Origin: Micrasema longulum
Lineage: Eukaryota > Arthropoda > Insecta > Trichoptera > Brachycentridae
Assembly: GCA_022494885.1 (NCBI GenBank)
Contig: JAGVSM010003553.1
Coordinates: 62,001 to 126,000, forward strand
Reading direction: 5' to 3'
Length of the DNA: 64,000 nt
Both the position numbers and the translations under genes were made by a program. Positions 10,468-20,639 of the stretch are shown here, in pieces; position 1 is the first letter of the stretch; each line of letters starts with the position of its first letter. The notes beneath the pieces are model-generated. The model had not been told where the DNA came from. It did no database searches and was given only the letters and a program-made list of their open reading frames with translations.

Positions 10468-10758
10468 ATAACCCTATTTGTTTGATTTAAATTATTTATC
10501 GACAATTCTTGATGGAATTCCATTTTAATGATGTAATAACTTGTATTTACATTTAAGTTATTAATTAAAAAATACTTGGTACACTTCCACTAATTTGTTT
10601 GACCAATTAGCGCTTTCCCCCCCTAATGGGCATCTTCAAACTGGTCGGAGGGTGAAATCGCTAATTGGTCAAATGAATAAGTGGAAGTGTACCATGTGTT
10701 TTCAAATTAATAACTTACCTATATGTAAATATAAGTTATTACATCATAACCCTATTTG
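10468..10758. mobile_element. PLE-like foldback with 13-bp direct repeats
   Basis: Direct repeat 'ataaccctatttg' at 10468-10480 and 10746-10758. A one-sided extension of about 49 bp follows the left repeat. The left arm (about 10530-10613) and right arm (10659-10745) are inverted copies, sharing for example 'tacacttccac' and its complement. A hammerhead-like motif lies in the loop side of the left arm. The plan matches 5573-6049 and 44948-45279. Confidence 0.65.
10612..10640 (-). ncRNA. Hammerhead-like motif 3
   Basis: The minus strand reads 'tttgaagatgcccatta', then a G run and 'gaaagc'. Motif order is CTGAAGAT, GCCC-loop-GGG stem, GAAA. Confidence 0.4.
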
Positions 10759-10759
10759 G

Positions 10760-12335
10760 TTGAGCCGATAATTTATTTCCATGTATTTTAGCCAGAAAAG
10801 TCATATCGAAGTAGATAATTGCTAACTTTGGTTTTGTGAGGTTTCCACGCCTGACACGACATTTTGGGTTTGGCTACACTGTTTGGCCCACGCTCGCTGC
10901 TTCGCTTTTTTGACGGCTTATATACGCACAATTTTTGAATTGATAAAAATATTGTCCGCTATTTGCCGTGTAAGTTGTTATAGCTACGTCTCAACTCCCA
11001 CAATGGCGCAAATATATCATCAGCCATCGCCTTTCATCATCATCTTTCACCTCCAGACGAAATTGTGCCAGCAGTGTTCCTGGAGACTAATTTCCCTGAT
11101 AGCATGAGCTGATTGCCGACAAGGAGGAAGATTAAACACTCGGTTAGTAAGTGTTATTACATGTTGATTTTCTCTGTTCCGATAACATTTCTAATATATT
11201 ATTGACTGCGTAATCCACTAGCTCTCAATTTTGAGAAATTAATTTACTGTCCGCCATGGCAAATTTATTTCGTACGCAAAAGTTGAATTCTATTTATACG
11301 AATTACCACTATTTATATAAACCCTTTAGGGTTAAGCATCTACGTTTTGAAACTAATGCTAATTTTTGACAAGGACTCCCTTTCCTACAGATTAAACTTC
11401 AATTTGAAAAAAATAAATATTTTCAATCAAATGGACGATCTTGGAGAAAATATTTGTACCAAAATCTATATATATATTTGTAAAAAATTCAATACATTGT
11501 GAAGGTATTGGCAATTAAAATGCCCATTTCATATATTGCGTATCATTGACCATTTTTTCCGTTAATATCCGCATTTTCTCAAGTATACTGATATTTGAAA
11601 TTCAAATTGAAATTCTTATCAAAAGATGTTTTACATTTTTTTCCGTTTAAAACCGCCAGAATTGGTCGGCTTTTTGACGTCAAAGAATAAATTTGCCTCA
11701 CCCCTTTTGTATTGAATATTTCTGTGTTCCAAAGAAGAGAAGGCACCAAAGTTATGTAAATGTAAGCACTTTTGATAATCCTTATTAAATATTATAATCT
11801 AGACATAATAATACGCCTTTGATCTTTTCTTTCCAGTCGATTGCGCATTTTGAAAGGGTAGAAAGATCGGCGGTGCAATCAATTTCGTATGGGTGAACGG
11901 CGTCAAAATTTGTCTTTTTAATTTCCACAAAATGATTCAACACATTTTCAAGGAAAATTGCCAGGTTATGCAAAATTTGTTACTGATTTCGAAAGGTTTT
12001 AAGTCAAAAATTTTCATCAAGAAATCAGTTTTTAGCAAGAATCTCTATGTCAAAACTTAATTACATTTTAGTATTATTTTTCCAAATATAATCTGTTACA
12101 TTAATTTATTAATGAAAAATTTCCAGTCTGTAATAAATGTTTAAACTTAAAATAAATGTTTAGATATAAAGTTATGTCCTCGAAATTATATAGAGGTGCT
12201 CAAACTAACGCATGTACGCCACATGTATGTAGAGGAATTTCTCTAATCAAAATTTCCATCACGCCAAAAAAACACTCGTTACACGCACATATACGCCATA
12301 CAAATTGCTATTATTTGATTGAAATCTTCAGGACA
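10760..12335. other. AT-rich stretch without recognised genes
   Basis: Frames at 10883-11107 (+), 11785-11973 (-) and 12156-12356 (+) carry no recognised motif and no convincing splice sites. No repeat partner noted in this window. Confidence 0.4.
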
Positions 12336-12339
12336 AAAA

Positions 12340-12760
12340 ATGGTCCGTTCGTTTAATCATTCAGGTAATAACGCACCGACTTTATGCCTAATGATAAAAT
12401 CAATATTCTTCGGATGGCGTTAATGTCGTTTCCCTCCAAAATAGAATAATTATTGTGAATCTCCGATCTGGTAATTATAACGGGATTAATCCGTCGATAT
12501 TTAATTACTGCGTCCTTTCGTTATTCTGGCGATAAATGCTCCAATTATTTATTCCTGGCAATAAATTTTTCCTATAAATCATAACGGGTATCTCTCGCTC
12601 GGAAGAGATAGCGCTATCGCGTGGCCACAAATCTAATTAAAAGCCCATAACTTCGCGCCGGCGAAAACGCTGTTCAAATATGGCGTAGCTTCCGGGAATG
12701 GAGGGATCCGAAAGTAAAATTAACGAGCATAGGAAAACGTTTCAAAAAGCATGTAGCTAA
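12340..12760. promoter_or_regulatory. Candidate conserved non-coding element
   Basis: Composition is visibly less AT-rich than the surroundings and no repeat family is recognised. It is dense in homeodomain-type cores (TAATTA several times) and includes GGATTAATCC (12483-12492), a Bicoid/Otx-type palindromic site. The perfect palindrome GATAGCGCTATC is at about 12606-12617. No splice-bounded ORF fits; the 65-codon frame from 12763 lies just outside. An enhancer or other conserved element is inference only. Confidence 0.35.
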
Positions 12761-13079
12761 AAATGTTTTCGTCTTTTAATCGGAGAGATTTGTGCACGCT
12801 TGCCTCCTTTACAAATCATCAGGTTCCCGATGTCCCAGACGTCCACTGTTGTCGGCAGTTTATATCTGCGCAACAGGACGAAGATTTAATTTTGGAGGAA
12901 ACACAGAAATTAGTAGCCACTCGGCGAAGGTGCCTTAAATTATTTACTAATTTGTTGTAAAATAATAAAGAAGAATACATTATTAACTGATTCGTTGGTG
13001 TTAGCATTAGTTGTGTCTTATTATAAAGAAAAGAAGAGGACATAACACACTGATTGTGCAAAAATGCAAAAAAATCTCG

Positions 13080-13900
13080 ACAGACTTTTTCAGTATTGAA
13101 ATCAAAATTTACTGAAATTAAATATTAGTAAATGTCACTCGTTTTGTATTTCGCGCAAAACAAACGACGATCAGCTTTCTTTGTTCTTTCAACAACACCC
13201 CAATCTCTATAACAGATAGTCGAATTCGCGACTTAGGTGTTATTATTGATATGAAACTAATATTTTATATTCATATTGAATCTGTCCTGAAAAAAACATA
13301 TAACATGGTCGGACTTATTATGCGAATATTGAAACCATTTAAACATGCAGAGACATATGAAAAACTTTACAAAACATTTGTTTGTCCCCAGGTAGAATAC
13401 TGTACTTCTATTTGGTCACCTTACTTTAATGTAAGTATTAATAGACTAGAAAAGGTCAAACAATTTTTTTTAAGCCGGTCGACTGCCGGTTAAACATGAA
13501 CTTCTCTTACCATGCTGAGAGTATGCAGTAGCATGCAATAAACTTCCTTAAAAATCGAAGAATAATATAAGACCAGTTATTCTTATTCAAATTAATAAAT
13601 AATAAAATTGATTCTCCTAACCAACTTGAAAAACTTTTATTCCGTGTGCCATCTAGACCGACAAGACAAAATCTTTTGTTTTACTCAGAAAACGCATCAA
13701 CAAACTATTTGAAACAATCTACAATACTTAGAATATGCGACCAATATAACAATAGATTTACCAAGGCTGATATTTTTTGTGACTATGTATGTAAATTTAG
13801 GTCAAAAATCATAGAAATTTTGAGAGAAGCAGATATTTTATTTTATTACTATAAACATATTTTTTTTTATTTCGTTACTTTTACATTTATTATATTTAAC
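13080..13900 (+). pseudogene. Jockey-like reverse transcriptase, 3' third
   Basis: Broken plus-strand frames give the segments of this RT class in order. They are a 'LLKLNISKC' piece (about 13110), 'RDLGVIIDMKL' (about 13222), and 'LYKTFVCPQVEYCTSIWSP' (about 13360). 'QLEKLLFRVPSRPTRQNLLF' follows (about 13625), then an end near 'FRSKIIEIL' (about 13820). The FADD catalytic box lies upstream and is lost. Stops and frameshifts separate the blocks, so this is a dead 5'-truncated insertion. The end merges into the foldback starting near 13902. Confidence 0.8.
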
Positions 13901-13901
13901 A

Positions 13902-14173
13902 TAATTTATCATATAAATAAAACACGAGTGATACTTTAATCCACAAATTTGGAATATCCAGTGACCGGTTTTATCGCTTTCGCGACATCTTCGAGACTGG
14001 TACCTTTATTAAAGAGTTAAATGTATTTATACAAAACAGAAGTAAGGATAGATAATTCAAAGTTATATGTAAGTAAATTAAATAAAGTTATTTTTATCTT
14101 AAGGATTATTATCAAAAAAAAATATCACTCGTATCGTAAAAGTATCACTCGTGTTTTATTTATATAATAAATT
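13902..14173. repeat. Foldback with hammerhead-like motif
   Basis: 'ataaaacacgagtgatac' near 13914 is inverted at 14137-14167 ('gtatcactcgtgttttat'). The arms are about 36 bp. One hammerhead-like motif (minus strand) sits at 13967-13995. 'tatcactcgta' is partly duplicated at 14122. No TSD recognised. Confidence 0.6.
13967..13995 (-). ncRNA. Hammerhead-like motif 4
   Basis: The minus strand reads 'ctcgaagatgtcgc', loop, 'gcgataaaacc': CTGAAGAT-like core with U-to-C change, stem TCGC/GCGA, then a degenerate GAAAC. Confidence 0.35.
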
Positions 14174-14394
14174 ACAGTGAACTTCCATCAAGAATTTTCA
14201 CTTACAAACTTAAATGTTTTAACATAATTTAAATTATTGTATCGAGTGTAAACAATATTTTTGGTGTGTGCATGAGTGTCCTACACTAATATACTAAGAC
14301 ATTGTCAATATTTGTGTACATACTGTTGGTTTACCCAATAAAATAAAATAAAAATAACAATAAAAGAACGATGGGGAAGTTTAGTGCAACAAAA

Positions 14395-14545
14395 GTGTGT
14401 GAAAAAATTAATGAAAGTAACAAGCTCTTCTAATCAGCCAATCAACTACAGCGTTAGATAGATTTCCGGCTTCCGGGAAGCTAACTCACCAGTCAAGATA
14501 ACTAGTTACGTCACGAGCGGAGTAATCTCAAAATTACGAAACTCT
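14395..14545 (-). mobile_element. MITE K, copy 2
   Basis: On the minus strand 'ggtgagttagcttcccgg' then 'aagccggaaatctatc', with ends 'acgtaactagttatc' and 'gaagagcttgttac' in inverted relation. Matches the other K copies. Confidence 0.6.
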
Positions 14546-14654
14546 TATAAATCGCGATACATAAAAATAAAATTTAAATAAATGGGCTTAGTTCAATAGT
14601 CTATTGACAAACAAAAAAATAATTTAAAAACCGCTTAACTTCGTCATGGATAAA

Positions 14655-14715
14655 AACAACTCTTTGATTTTCTTTTACAACTGGTGAGAATCGAACCTAC
14701 GATGTCAGTTTCACA
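14655..14715 (-). mobile_element. tRNA-like SINE remnant
   Basis: The complement of 'ggtgagaatcgaacc' gives a polymerase III B box 'ggttcgattctc'. The A-box side is unclear and only a fragment remains. Confidence 0.4.
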
Positions 14716-14935
14716 GTAAACGTATTGTTTATTTATAACATTTATATTTAATACTTGTTTAATTCCCAAGCAATTAACTTGTTGTTTCAAGTCTAAGATA
14801 AGCTGATACAGATTTTTTTTACTTTGATATTCTGTTTAAAAAAATAGTAAAATCCGTTCAGTTTTGAAGTGCGAAAAATGGAACAACAAAGCGTCCTTTT
14901 TGTCTATTTTGGTTGGCGATTTAGATAAAATTATT

Positions 14936-15081
14936 TATAAAACTTCTTGGTTTAGTTTTGATTTATTTATTTTTGACTAACGAGCGCTTTCGCCTAAGAA
15001 GGCATTTTTAGGAATGGTGCCTTCTTAAGGAAAGCGCTCGTTGATTCAAAAAAGTTAAACGTAACCAAGAAATTTTATTGA
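14936..15081. repeat. Short foldback with hammerhead-like motif
   Basis: 'ataaaacttcttggttta' (14936 on) is inverted at the right end ('accaagaaattttat', to about 15080). The inner part 'cgagcgctttcgcctaag' is inverted in 'cttaaggaaagcgctcg'. Loop about 12 bp. Same end type as the foldback at 10468. Confidence 0.65.
14981..15012 (-). ncRNA. Hammerhead-like motif 5
   Basis: The minus strand reads 'cctaaaaatgccttctta' then 'ggcgaaagcgc': CTGAAGAT degraded to CTAAAAAT, stem GCC/GGC, intact GAAAGCGC. Confidence 0.4.
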
Positions 15082-15735
15082 TAATTTTATATTTTTTGCA
15101 CAGCATCGGTGAGACATTTGCAAGACCGTGACAGAAAAGCAATGTTCAAATTCCTATTTAACGAAATTCTCTGTCACCGCATATTCTCACAATTTATGTG
15201 ATCAGAAACACAAAAATAATAATGTATCTGTACCTATACATATCTCATTTGAAACTAAATACAATCATTGATATCAAACTTCTGATTGTGTTCATTAAAT
15301 ATATATATACGAGCATGTACATAAATCTAGCAATAGAAAAACATTGCTGGGTTCAGCTTGTATATAATAAATTGAATTTGGTTTTTTACCCCAATAGCTG
15401 ACACAGATTGCTAATGTTTACATTTAATAATCCTGAACAAACATATTTATGTTTCCAAAATGATTTTCACTTTTATCTTTCAACCAGAAAATTTATTTTA
15501 TTTAATTGAAATATTTTCAAATTCTAGGAATTTATGAAATCTAAACTTAACATTGGAAAATTCGTTTTCAATTTAAGTCGCATTGATTTATCAGGGTTTT
15601 TACAGAACACATTTAATAACGAGGGTAATTCGTATCTGAGTTGCTTAAGGATAAAGCACACTAATCTATTTATTTATTTTTAAATCGTTTTTATTTTTGT
15701 CAGGAAAACATACAAATGATTTGAGGAATTCCAAT
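15082..15735. other. AT-rich spacer, nothing recognised
   Basis: A 67-codon frame at 15198-15401 lacks motifs. No repeats noticed. Confidence 0.4.
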
Positions 15736-15739
15736 TTTG

Positions 15740-16165
15740 TATTGGAAACTTCAATAAGTTCTAGCTGTTTTTTTGTGAAAATCGATGCTTTATTAAAAAA
15801 AAATCTAAAGAACTCGTTATTGAAAATATGTTCATCGCTAAGGACTATTTTCTCCCACCGTTCTGGCAGTATAAAAATACTATCTCGAAAAAATGTCTTA
15901 TCTTTTGAGGTTATCCATGAATTGAGGAATTTTTAGGCTTCTTCATAGGAATGGAAGCGCTGCTCATCCAGGCCACGAGTGATTGAAAAAAGTGGTAATC
16001 GGAAGGAGCAACGTCCGGTGAACACGGCAGGTGGGATAAGACTTCCGATTTGAGCGTTCGCAATTGTGATTTATGAATTTTTTCATATATTTTCGAGAAA
16101 TTTCGTCTAAAAATAAAATACTTGGTCTAATTTTTACGGTTTGTAAGAAAACATTATTCATATAC
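15740..16165 (-). pseudogene. Mariner transposase, C-terminal part
   Basis: Minus-strand frames give 'HLPCSPDVAPSDYHFFQSL', the mariner SPDLAPSDYHLF block. That block carries the third catalytic aspartate of DD34D transposases. The next frame adds an 'RFHSYEEAK'-like piece, then 'SKDKTFFRDSIF'-like and 'LPERWEKIVLSDEHIF'-like segments, all broken by frameshifts and stops. Upstream 'EISRKYMKKFINH' matches the region before the block. The first two catalytic aspartates are not identified. The plus-strand ORF 15697-15936 is a shadow of this relic. Confidence 0.75.
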
Positions 16166-16554
16166 AATTTCCAATGGCACTAAACTTTCTCATTTTCTTT
16201 TTCATATTTTTTACCAGAAAGTAGCAAGAGAGCCAAAGCATTTTCCCTGGCTTCCTGTACTATATCATACTATTCTATCCCTGTTCATCTTGCCCAGGTA
16301 CAGATAAATCACTTTATTAAATATGTACATTTAATTTACCTAAACAAACTTTCTCTTTCAATTTGATTTAAATTTGAGGTTAACTGAATTTATTCTTGCG
16401 GTTTCATCGCACAGCGATATTAAACTCGTGTCCTAATTTAATTTATATATTAAGTTTGAATTAAAAGTTTGAAATATTACCAACATAAAAAATATGTTTA
16501 GAATTTTTAAAGGTATATTTTCACAAAAGGTTATTTCTGATCACAAAATAAATC

Positions 16555-16640
16555 ATCACCACCAGTGCCTTACATATCTGTGCATAGGGCTCAGCGTTTG
16601 GAGACCAATTCCCATGTATTTTATATAAACTATCTGAAAA
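16555..16640 (-). mobile_element. SINE D fragment
   Basis: 'catcaccaccagtgcctta' and 'gtgcatagggctcag' resemble the 3' portion of the SINE at 21348-21622 ('tggtgcatagggcact'). The tRNA-like head is absent. Confidence 0.4.
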
Positions 16641-16679
16641 ACCAATCTTTTGAGTCCATTCTGACAGAAAAAAAATCTA

Positions 16680-17335
16680 GAATTTTGAGTGTAGTGGGGG
16701 ATTTTATTTATTTATAAGAGAGTAGCCATCGAGTCAAAAACACTCGTCCAGGGTTCTAATTTTATTCCATACATTTTGTCATGCTCGCATGAGGATTTTT
16801 CCGAGTTTTGACATATCGTATGTCCACCTTTAAATATTTGTTAATTTTATCATGCCGTGTCTTTCTCGGTCTTCTTCGTTTTCTGCACCCTTCGACATTC
16901 ACATTGTACATCTTTGCGGTTCTTTTTCTGTTCATTCGCTCTACAAGTTCATGCCAACGCAGCACTTCTTCTTCAATTTTGTCCATAATGCTTGTCTCAG
17001 CTTTACATAATGCTTGTCCCAGCCTTACATAATGCTTGTCTCAGCTTTACATAATGCTTGTCTCAGCCTTATATAGTGCTTGTCTCAGCCTTAAATAATA
17101 ATGCTTGTCTCAGCTTTACATAATGCTTGTCTCAGCCTTACATAATGCACGGATCTCGACATTTGTGCACCTATCGTACATAATTTTACCACAGACTCGT
17201 CAGAGAGATTTCGACGATATTCAACCTACTTTCATTCTCGTTTTACGTCAGGAGTTTTGCACCAGAATTCCATTGCGAACTGGTAATTTTAATTTTTACT
17301 ATGTTAATGTAATAATTTTTATTTATTCAATTCAT
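16680..17335 (-). pseudogene. RTE-type retrotransposon, C-terminal part
   Basis: Minus strand, upstream to downstream. Around 17300-17160 a degenerate piece ending 'RVCGKIMYDR' corresponds to the RTE segment 'MYGSE.W...VEM..LR.MCGK'. Then comes a 22-bp minisatellite. From 16986 to 16762 is 'DKIEEEVLRWHELVERMN', then 'RRRPRKTRHDKINKYLK', the 'GHVERM...GRPRKTW' terminus of RTE-like proteins in insects. The minisatellite unit is not a multiple of three, so the frame is destroyed. A related relic lies at 38970-39420, also minus. Confidence 0.75.
16984..17148. repeat. 22-bp tandem repeat inside the RTE relic
   Basis: Seven full copies plus a partial one of 'cataatgcttgtctcagc' + 'cttta/ctta' (22 bp; one copy has 3 extra bases). 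Copies alternate between cttt and cctt variants. The array separates two RTE protein blocks that are adjacent in intact elements. Confidence 0.85.
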
Positions 17336-17528
17336 TAATAATATGCATGCTTTCACTTTTTATTTTGTTGTATCCCAACTCAACACAGGGCTTTTGGCCT
17401 CGAAGAGTTACTGATACGTTTTTTTTTTGTAATGTGTATCTTTTCATGAATAAATACAAAACAAATATAATGATTAAAAATAAATATTAAACAACTTTGT
17501 TTTTAACCACTTATTTTTCCCATCGATT

Positions 17529-17561
17529 GGTTTCAAAGCTGCATACGCTTCTTCATCAAGG
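17529..17561 (-). ncRNA. Hammerhead-like motif 6 with PLE tail
   Basis: The minus strand reads 'ccttgatgaagaagcg', loop, 'gctttgaaacc', then 'aagtggttaaaaacaaag', a tail shared with motif 7. Stem is AAGC/GCTT. Confidence 0.45.
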
Positions 17562-17699
17562 TATAATTAACTTATGAATTCTATTCTATTTTATTTAAAA
17601 AGTCAATACTAAATTATAACATAAAGGTGTGTACCGCCAGAGACAAAATAATTTAATTTAATTAATGTATAAATCTGAAAACAGTTGGGGCTCTACTTT

Positions 17700-18010
17700 G
17701 TTACAACTTAATTTCTCAGCATGCGTCGCACTCCGAGTATAAACACAAATTGGTACATAATTACAACACCAGGATTACTAGTATGGAAGGACTATCTGTT
17801 CCTAGATATTGCAATAAATATGGCAGAAGGATACTACAATACAGTATACCAAAAATATATAACATGTAACCAAAGCAAATTTACCTTTTTAAAACTATAA
17901 GAAAAAAAATTAGCCTAAAAGAACTTGTAAAAATATATTACGTAATAATTCAATCAGTTTTGGAATTTGGGATAATTGGATGGGGATGTGGAAATGACAC
18001 ACTGTTATTG
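17700..18010 (+). pseudogene. RT relic with blocks in reversed order
   Basis: One plus frame reads 'HNYNTRITSMEGLSVPR', then 'GRRILQYSIPKIYNM' and a stop, then 'SLKELVKIYYVIIQSVLEF', then 'GIIGWGCGND'. In intact Jockey-type RTs the 'IYY..IQSVLEFGI.GWG' block precedes the 'Y.TR...L.VPR...G.R...Y..PKI.N' block. Here the carboxy-terminal block comes first. Two truncated copies in tandem or a rearrangement would explain this. No catalytic residues are present. Confidence 0.6.
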
Positions 18011-18414
18011 GGAGAAGAAGACTCCCTAGGGAGTAAATGCACCCTGTCTACAAACATTTGGGAAAAACAGTGTGTTGTTTAAAATGTAATATACATATTT
18101 CTTCGCTATACTGTTTGTAGATCATCCTTCCTTAGCCCTTAAATTCTGTTTGCGGATCAGAATACAAGCTTGTTTGAGTAATTTACATACATTTGAATAC
18201 ACAAGACATAAGTCTTCCTAACGAGTGGAACAGATGGCGCTGTGGAATGGAAATAGGTTTACCGTAGTGAGGGACTTCCGGTTTGCTATTTCCTATTCAA
18301 CTTAAGCCTTCATTTATCTAATAAAGGAGACTAGAGAACCGATAATCTGCTACATTTCACGCAAGGTTTTCGTAATAAATCTTAACCATAAATAGATGAA
18401 AATAACCGTAAACA
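18010..18414. other. U-like fragment, then unassigned
   Basis: 18010-18075 ('actccctagggagt', 'tctacaaacatttggg') resembles the end of unit U. The remainder to 18414 shows no repeat or gene. Confidence 0.4.
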
Positions 18415-18740
18415 AACATGTCCAAATGCTTTTAGACAAGGCTGGATTTCACTCCCTGGATGGTTAGAAGGAAGATGGAGCTATTAATTTAGAGAACAGG
18501 CCATTGAAGTCGAGCCATTTACACGGTCCATGACCCATCATTGACATGTTTAAGTGTCCACTCCACGTACTGTGTAAGATTAACCATTCCGTTTATCATC
18601 CACATTTCCTCGACTCTTCGATCTGTTGATTTTAGTAAAGTTAAAGAGCTGGTACCTTTGACTCTTCAATCTGTTGATTTTAGTTAAGTAAAAGAGCTGA
18701 CACCTATATTGATGCAGATGAGGTACATCTGGCTGAAATA
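18415..18740 (-). repeat. Family U, diverged copy
   Basis: Reverse-strand copy: 'tgtccaaatgcttttagac', then the degenerate core 'catgacccatcattgacat', then 'tgttgattttagtaaagtt' and the end 'ggctgaaatattccacc'. The segment 'tgttgattttagt..aagag' is duplicated within it (about 18622 and 18672). Confidence 0.65.
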
Positions 18741-18780
18741 TTCCACCTATTTAATTTAATTTATTTATTATTTTATTTTA

Positions 18781-19078
18781 CTTTGGAGTATATCTTCTCG
18801 ATTGTCGTAGACCTCTTCATTACTAATATAGTGCGGGATATAAGAGTGTTGGCATAGTTTAGCTCAAACTTGTCTTTGAATCTACTAAAAAAAAAGTTAA
18901 TTGAATATTAGAGACCTTTTTTTTACTTTTTGATGTTTTTTTTTTTGGATGATTATTGTTTGCATAATCTGACTGCCTTAGAACGGGGTTTTTTACCCTA
19001 ATTAGACAATCAAAGCCACTTTATATCAAAATAAAATATCGTGTGTATGATATGATAAATAAATGACTAAATGCGATT
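18781..19078 (+). repeat. Retroelement 3' end V, copy 1
   Basis: Shares with 23285-23580, in order, 'gtagacctcttcattacta' type sequence, 'taagagtgttggcatag', 'ctactaaaaaaaaagtt', and 'tagaacggggttttttac'. The 'gacaatcaaagcc' box and a TAAATAAATG-type tail complete the match. Probably the 3' UTR of a non-LTR element. Confidence 0.7.
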
Positions 19079-19104
19079 ATTTTATTGTGATTGTTATGTA
19101 TATA

Positions 19105-19225
19105 TGTATATATTCCATCCGTTGATTTTAGTAAAGTAATAGAGCTGACACCTTTATTGATGCAGATAAGGTTCATCTGGCTGAATTATTCCACCTATTA
19201 GGCAAAGCCTAAAAATACTTTTCAA
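19105..19225 (-). repeat. Family U, 5' part
   Basis: 'ttgattttagtaaagta', 'cacctttattgatgcagat' and 'taggcaaagcctaaaaat' correspond to the reverse complement of the beginning of U. With 18415-18740 it brackets repeat V. Confidence 0.6.
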
Positions 19226-20190
19226 TTTGAAGTACTTTCAATTAAAATACTATTTCTTACAACACTTAGTTGGCAAAGCTGGATTGGATTAAAATTAACT
19301 AACTCTTCCATCTTTTCCTTCACATTTTTATATTAATTAATTCCATTTTATAAACAGTTTTAATTTTTGCTTAAAAAATACATATTCAGGCAAAAAGTAT
19401 AACAAGAAAAACGGAACCAACTACCACACGAAAAAGAGGCATCCTCTTGTACTTGGTGTAGGATACGATCGACTAAACTTCTTAATATTCACATGCGATG
19501 CATGTAAAATGTGGGACACGAAACCTGGATTTTTGTGGTTATGGCTGGAAAAAATCCATCATATAGAAAAATGAACACGTGCAAACTGACCAATATACCA
19601 AAGATTATTAAACTGAATCATGCATTGTTATGTTTGCTGTTTGCACAAGGGGAAAGCAAAAGCAAATGTGAATTGTTGTTTAAAGAATTCCACAGAAAAA
19701 TATTTACACAATTTTGATACATTCTTTGCATTATGAGGTAGGTTCATACAAAAAATGATGCCAATGTTTTTTTTATTTTACATTAATGTATATTTTTTCA
19801 CCGTTAACCTTTTAATATTTTTTATTTTTTTTACAAGTAACTAAAATCCCACCAAGCCACTTTCTGTGGCTTGCTGGTGTAAGTATGGTGTAAATATGAT
19901 GATTAACGAAAAAGTGGTGATATCTGCTGAACTCTAGATACCCCCTTTAGGTACGGAAAAATTAACTTCTTAAGAATATTTCAGAAAAATTTCAGTTTAT
20001 CCGATCATACCACGATTCTTTTAATACTAAAAAAATGTTAACGATTTCCATTTAAAAAATAAACAAGAACTGATTTGTGGTCCATTGGTTTATGTCGTAA
20101 TTTTTATGTACATGTATGAAATACTAGATATATCCTTATTTACAGCAAATCTCTTTAAATTAAATTATGTTAGTTACAACATCCTGAGAA
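19226..20190. other. No gene or repeat recognised
   Basis: The 68-codon frame at 19511-19717 and the 94-codon frame from 20085 have no known motif; the latter runs into a SINE. Confidence 0.4.
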
Positions 20191-20192
20191 CA

Positions 20193-20240
20193 GCCATGAG
20201 TTTGAAAACACTCGTCAAGGGTCCTGGTTTAATTTCACTA
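20193..20240 (+). repeat. Short repeat S
   Basis: 'gccatgagtttgaaaacact' and 'cgtcaagggtcctggttt' also occur, diverged, at 16722-16770 and 45485-45545 ('gagtcgaaaatactagtcc'). Confidence 0.45.
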
Positions 20241-20254
20241 AGAACTGTTTGTGA

Positions 20255-20481
20255 CAGGCGCCGTGGCGCAGTTGGCAAGACGGTCAACTGTGTAACTAAC
20301 GTCGTGGGTTCGATTCCCGCCAGTTGCAAGAAAAAAATCCAAGAAATATTTTTATCTCAATTGGTCTAGGTGTTGTGGTGTATTTTTCATTACGTCCTGC
20401 CATATCCCTCTATTCCACCTGCTGACAAGCCTCAAAATAGAGGCTTAGCGGGTTATTCCTTTAAAAATATTAATAAATAAA
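20255..20481 (+). mobile_element. tRNA-derived SINE B, best copy
   Basis: tRNA-like head with A box 'tggcgcagttggcaag' and B box 'gggttcgattcccgcc' (T-arm stem GTGGG/CCCGC). The body has 'ttggtctaggtgttgtgg'. The 3' half 'ccacctgctgacaagcc', 'tagaggcttagcgggtt' ends in an AATAAATAAA tail. It is a SINE, not a tRNA gene, because the acceptor and anticodon stems do not pair convincingly and a long body follows. Confidence 0.75.
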
Positions 20482-20639
20482 ATTCTTTACCCGCCTGTTT
20501 ACATAAAGGTTGCTTATTAGTGGTTTTCAAATCGTCAGATTAATCATACATTTTTAAATAAAATGTTTTCGGTTGAAAAGTCATTTACATGTTCCTCGCC
20601 TTTAAAAACAGTTCCTGCCTTTGAAAAGTTCTCAAGGCA

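Noticed and set aside
14936..15081. TSD for the foldback here
   Set aside because: Similar AT-rich words flank it, but none matches cleanly at both borders.
15697..15936. 79-codon plus ORF
   Set aside because: Shadow of the minus-strand mariner relic.
16984..17148. CRISPR-like array
   Set aside because: Repeats are contiguous with no spacers, the genome is eukaryotic, and the array sits in an RTE relic.
20255..20330. Possible genuine tRNA gene
   Set aside because: A and B boxes are good, but acceptor and anticodon stems do not pair convincingly and a SINE body follows directly.
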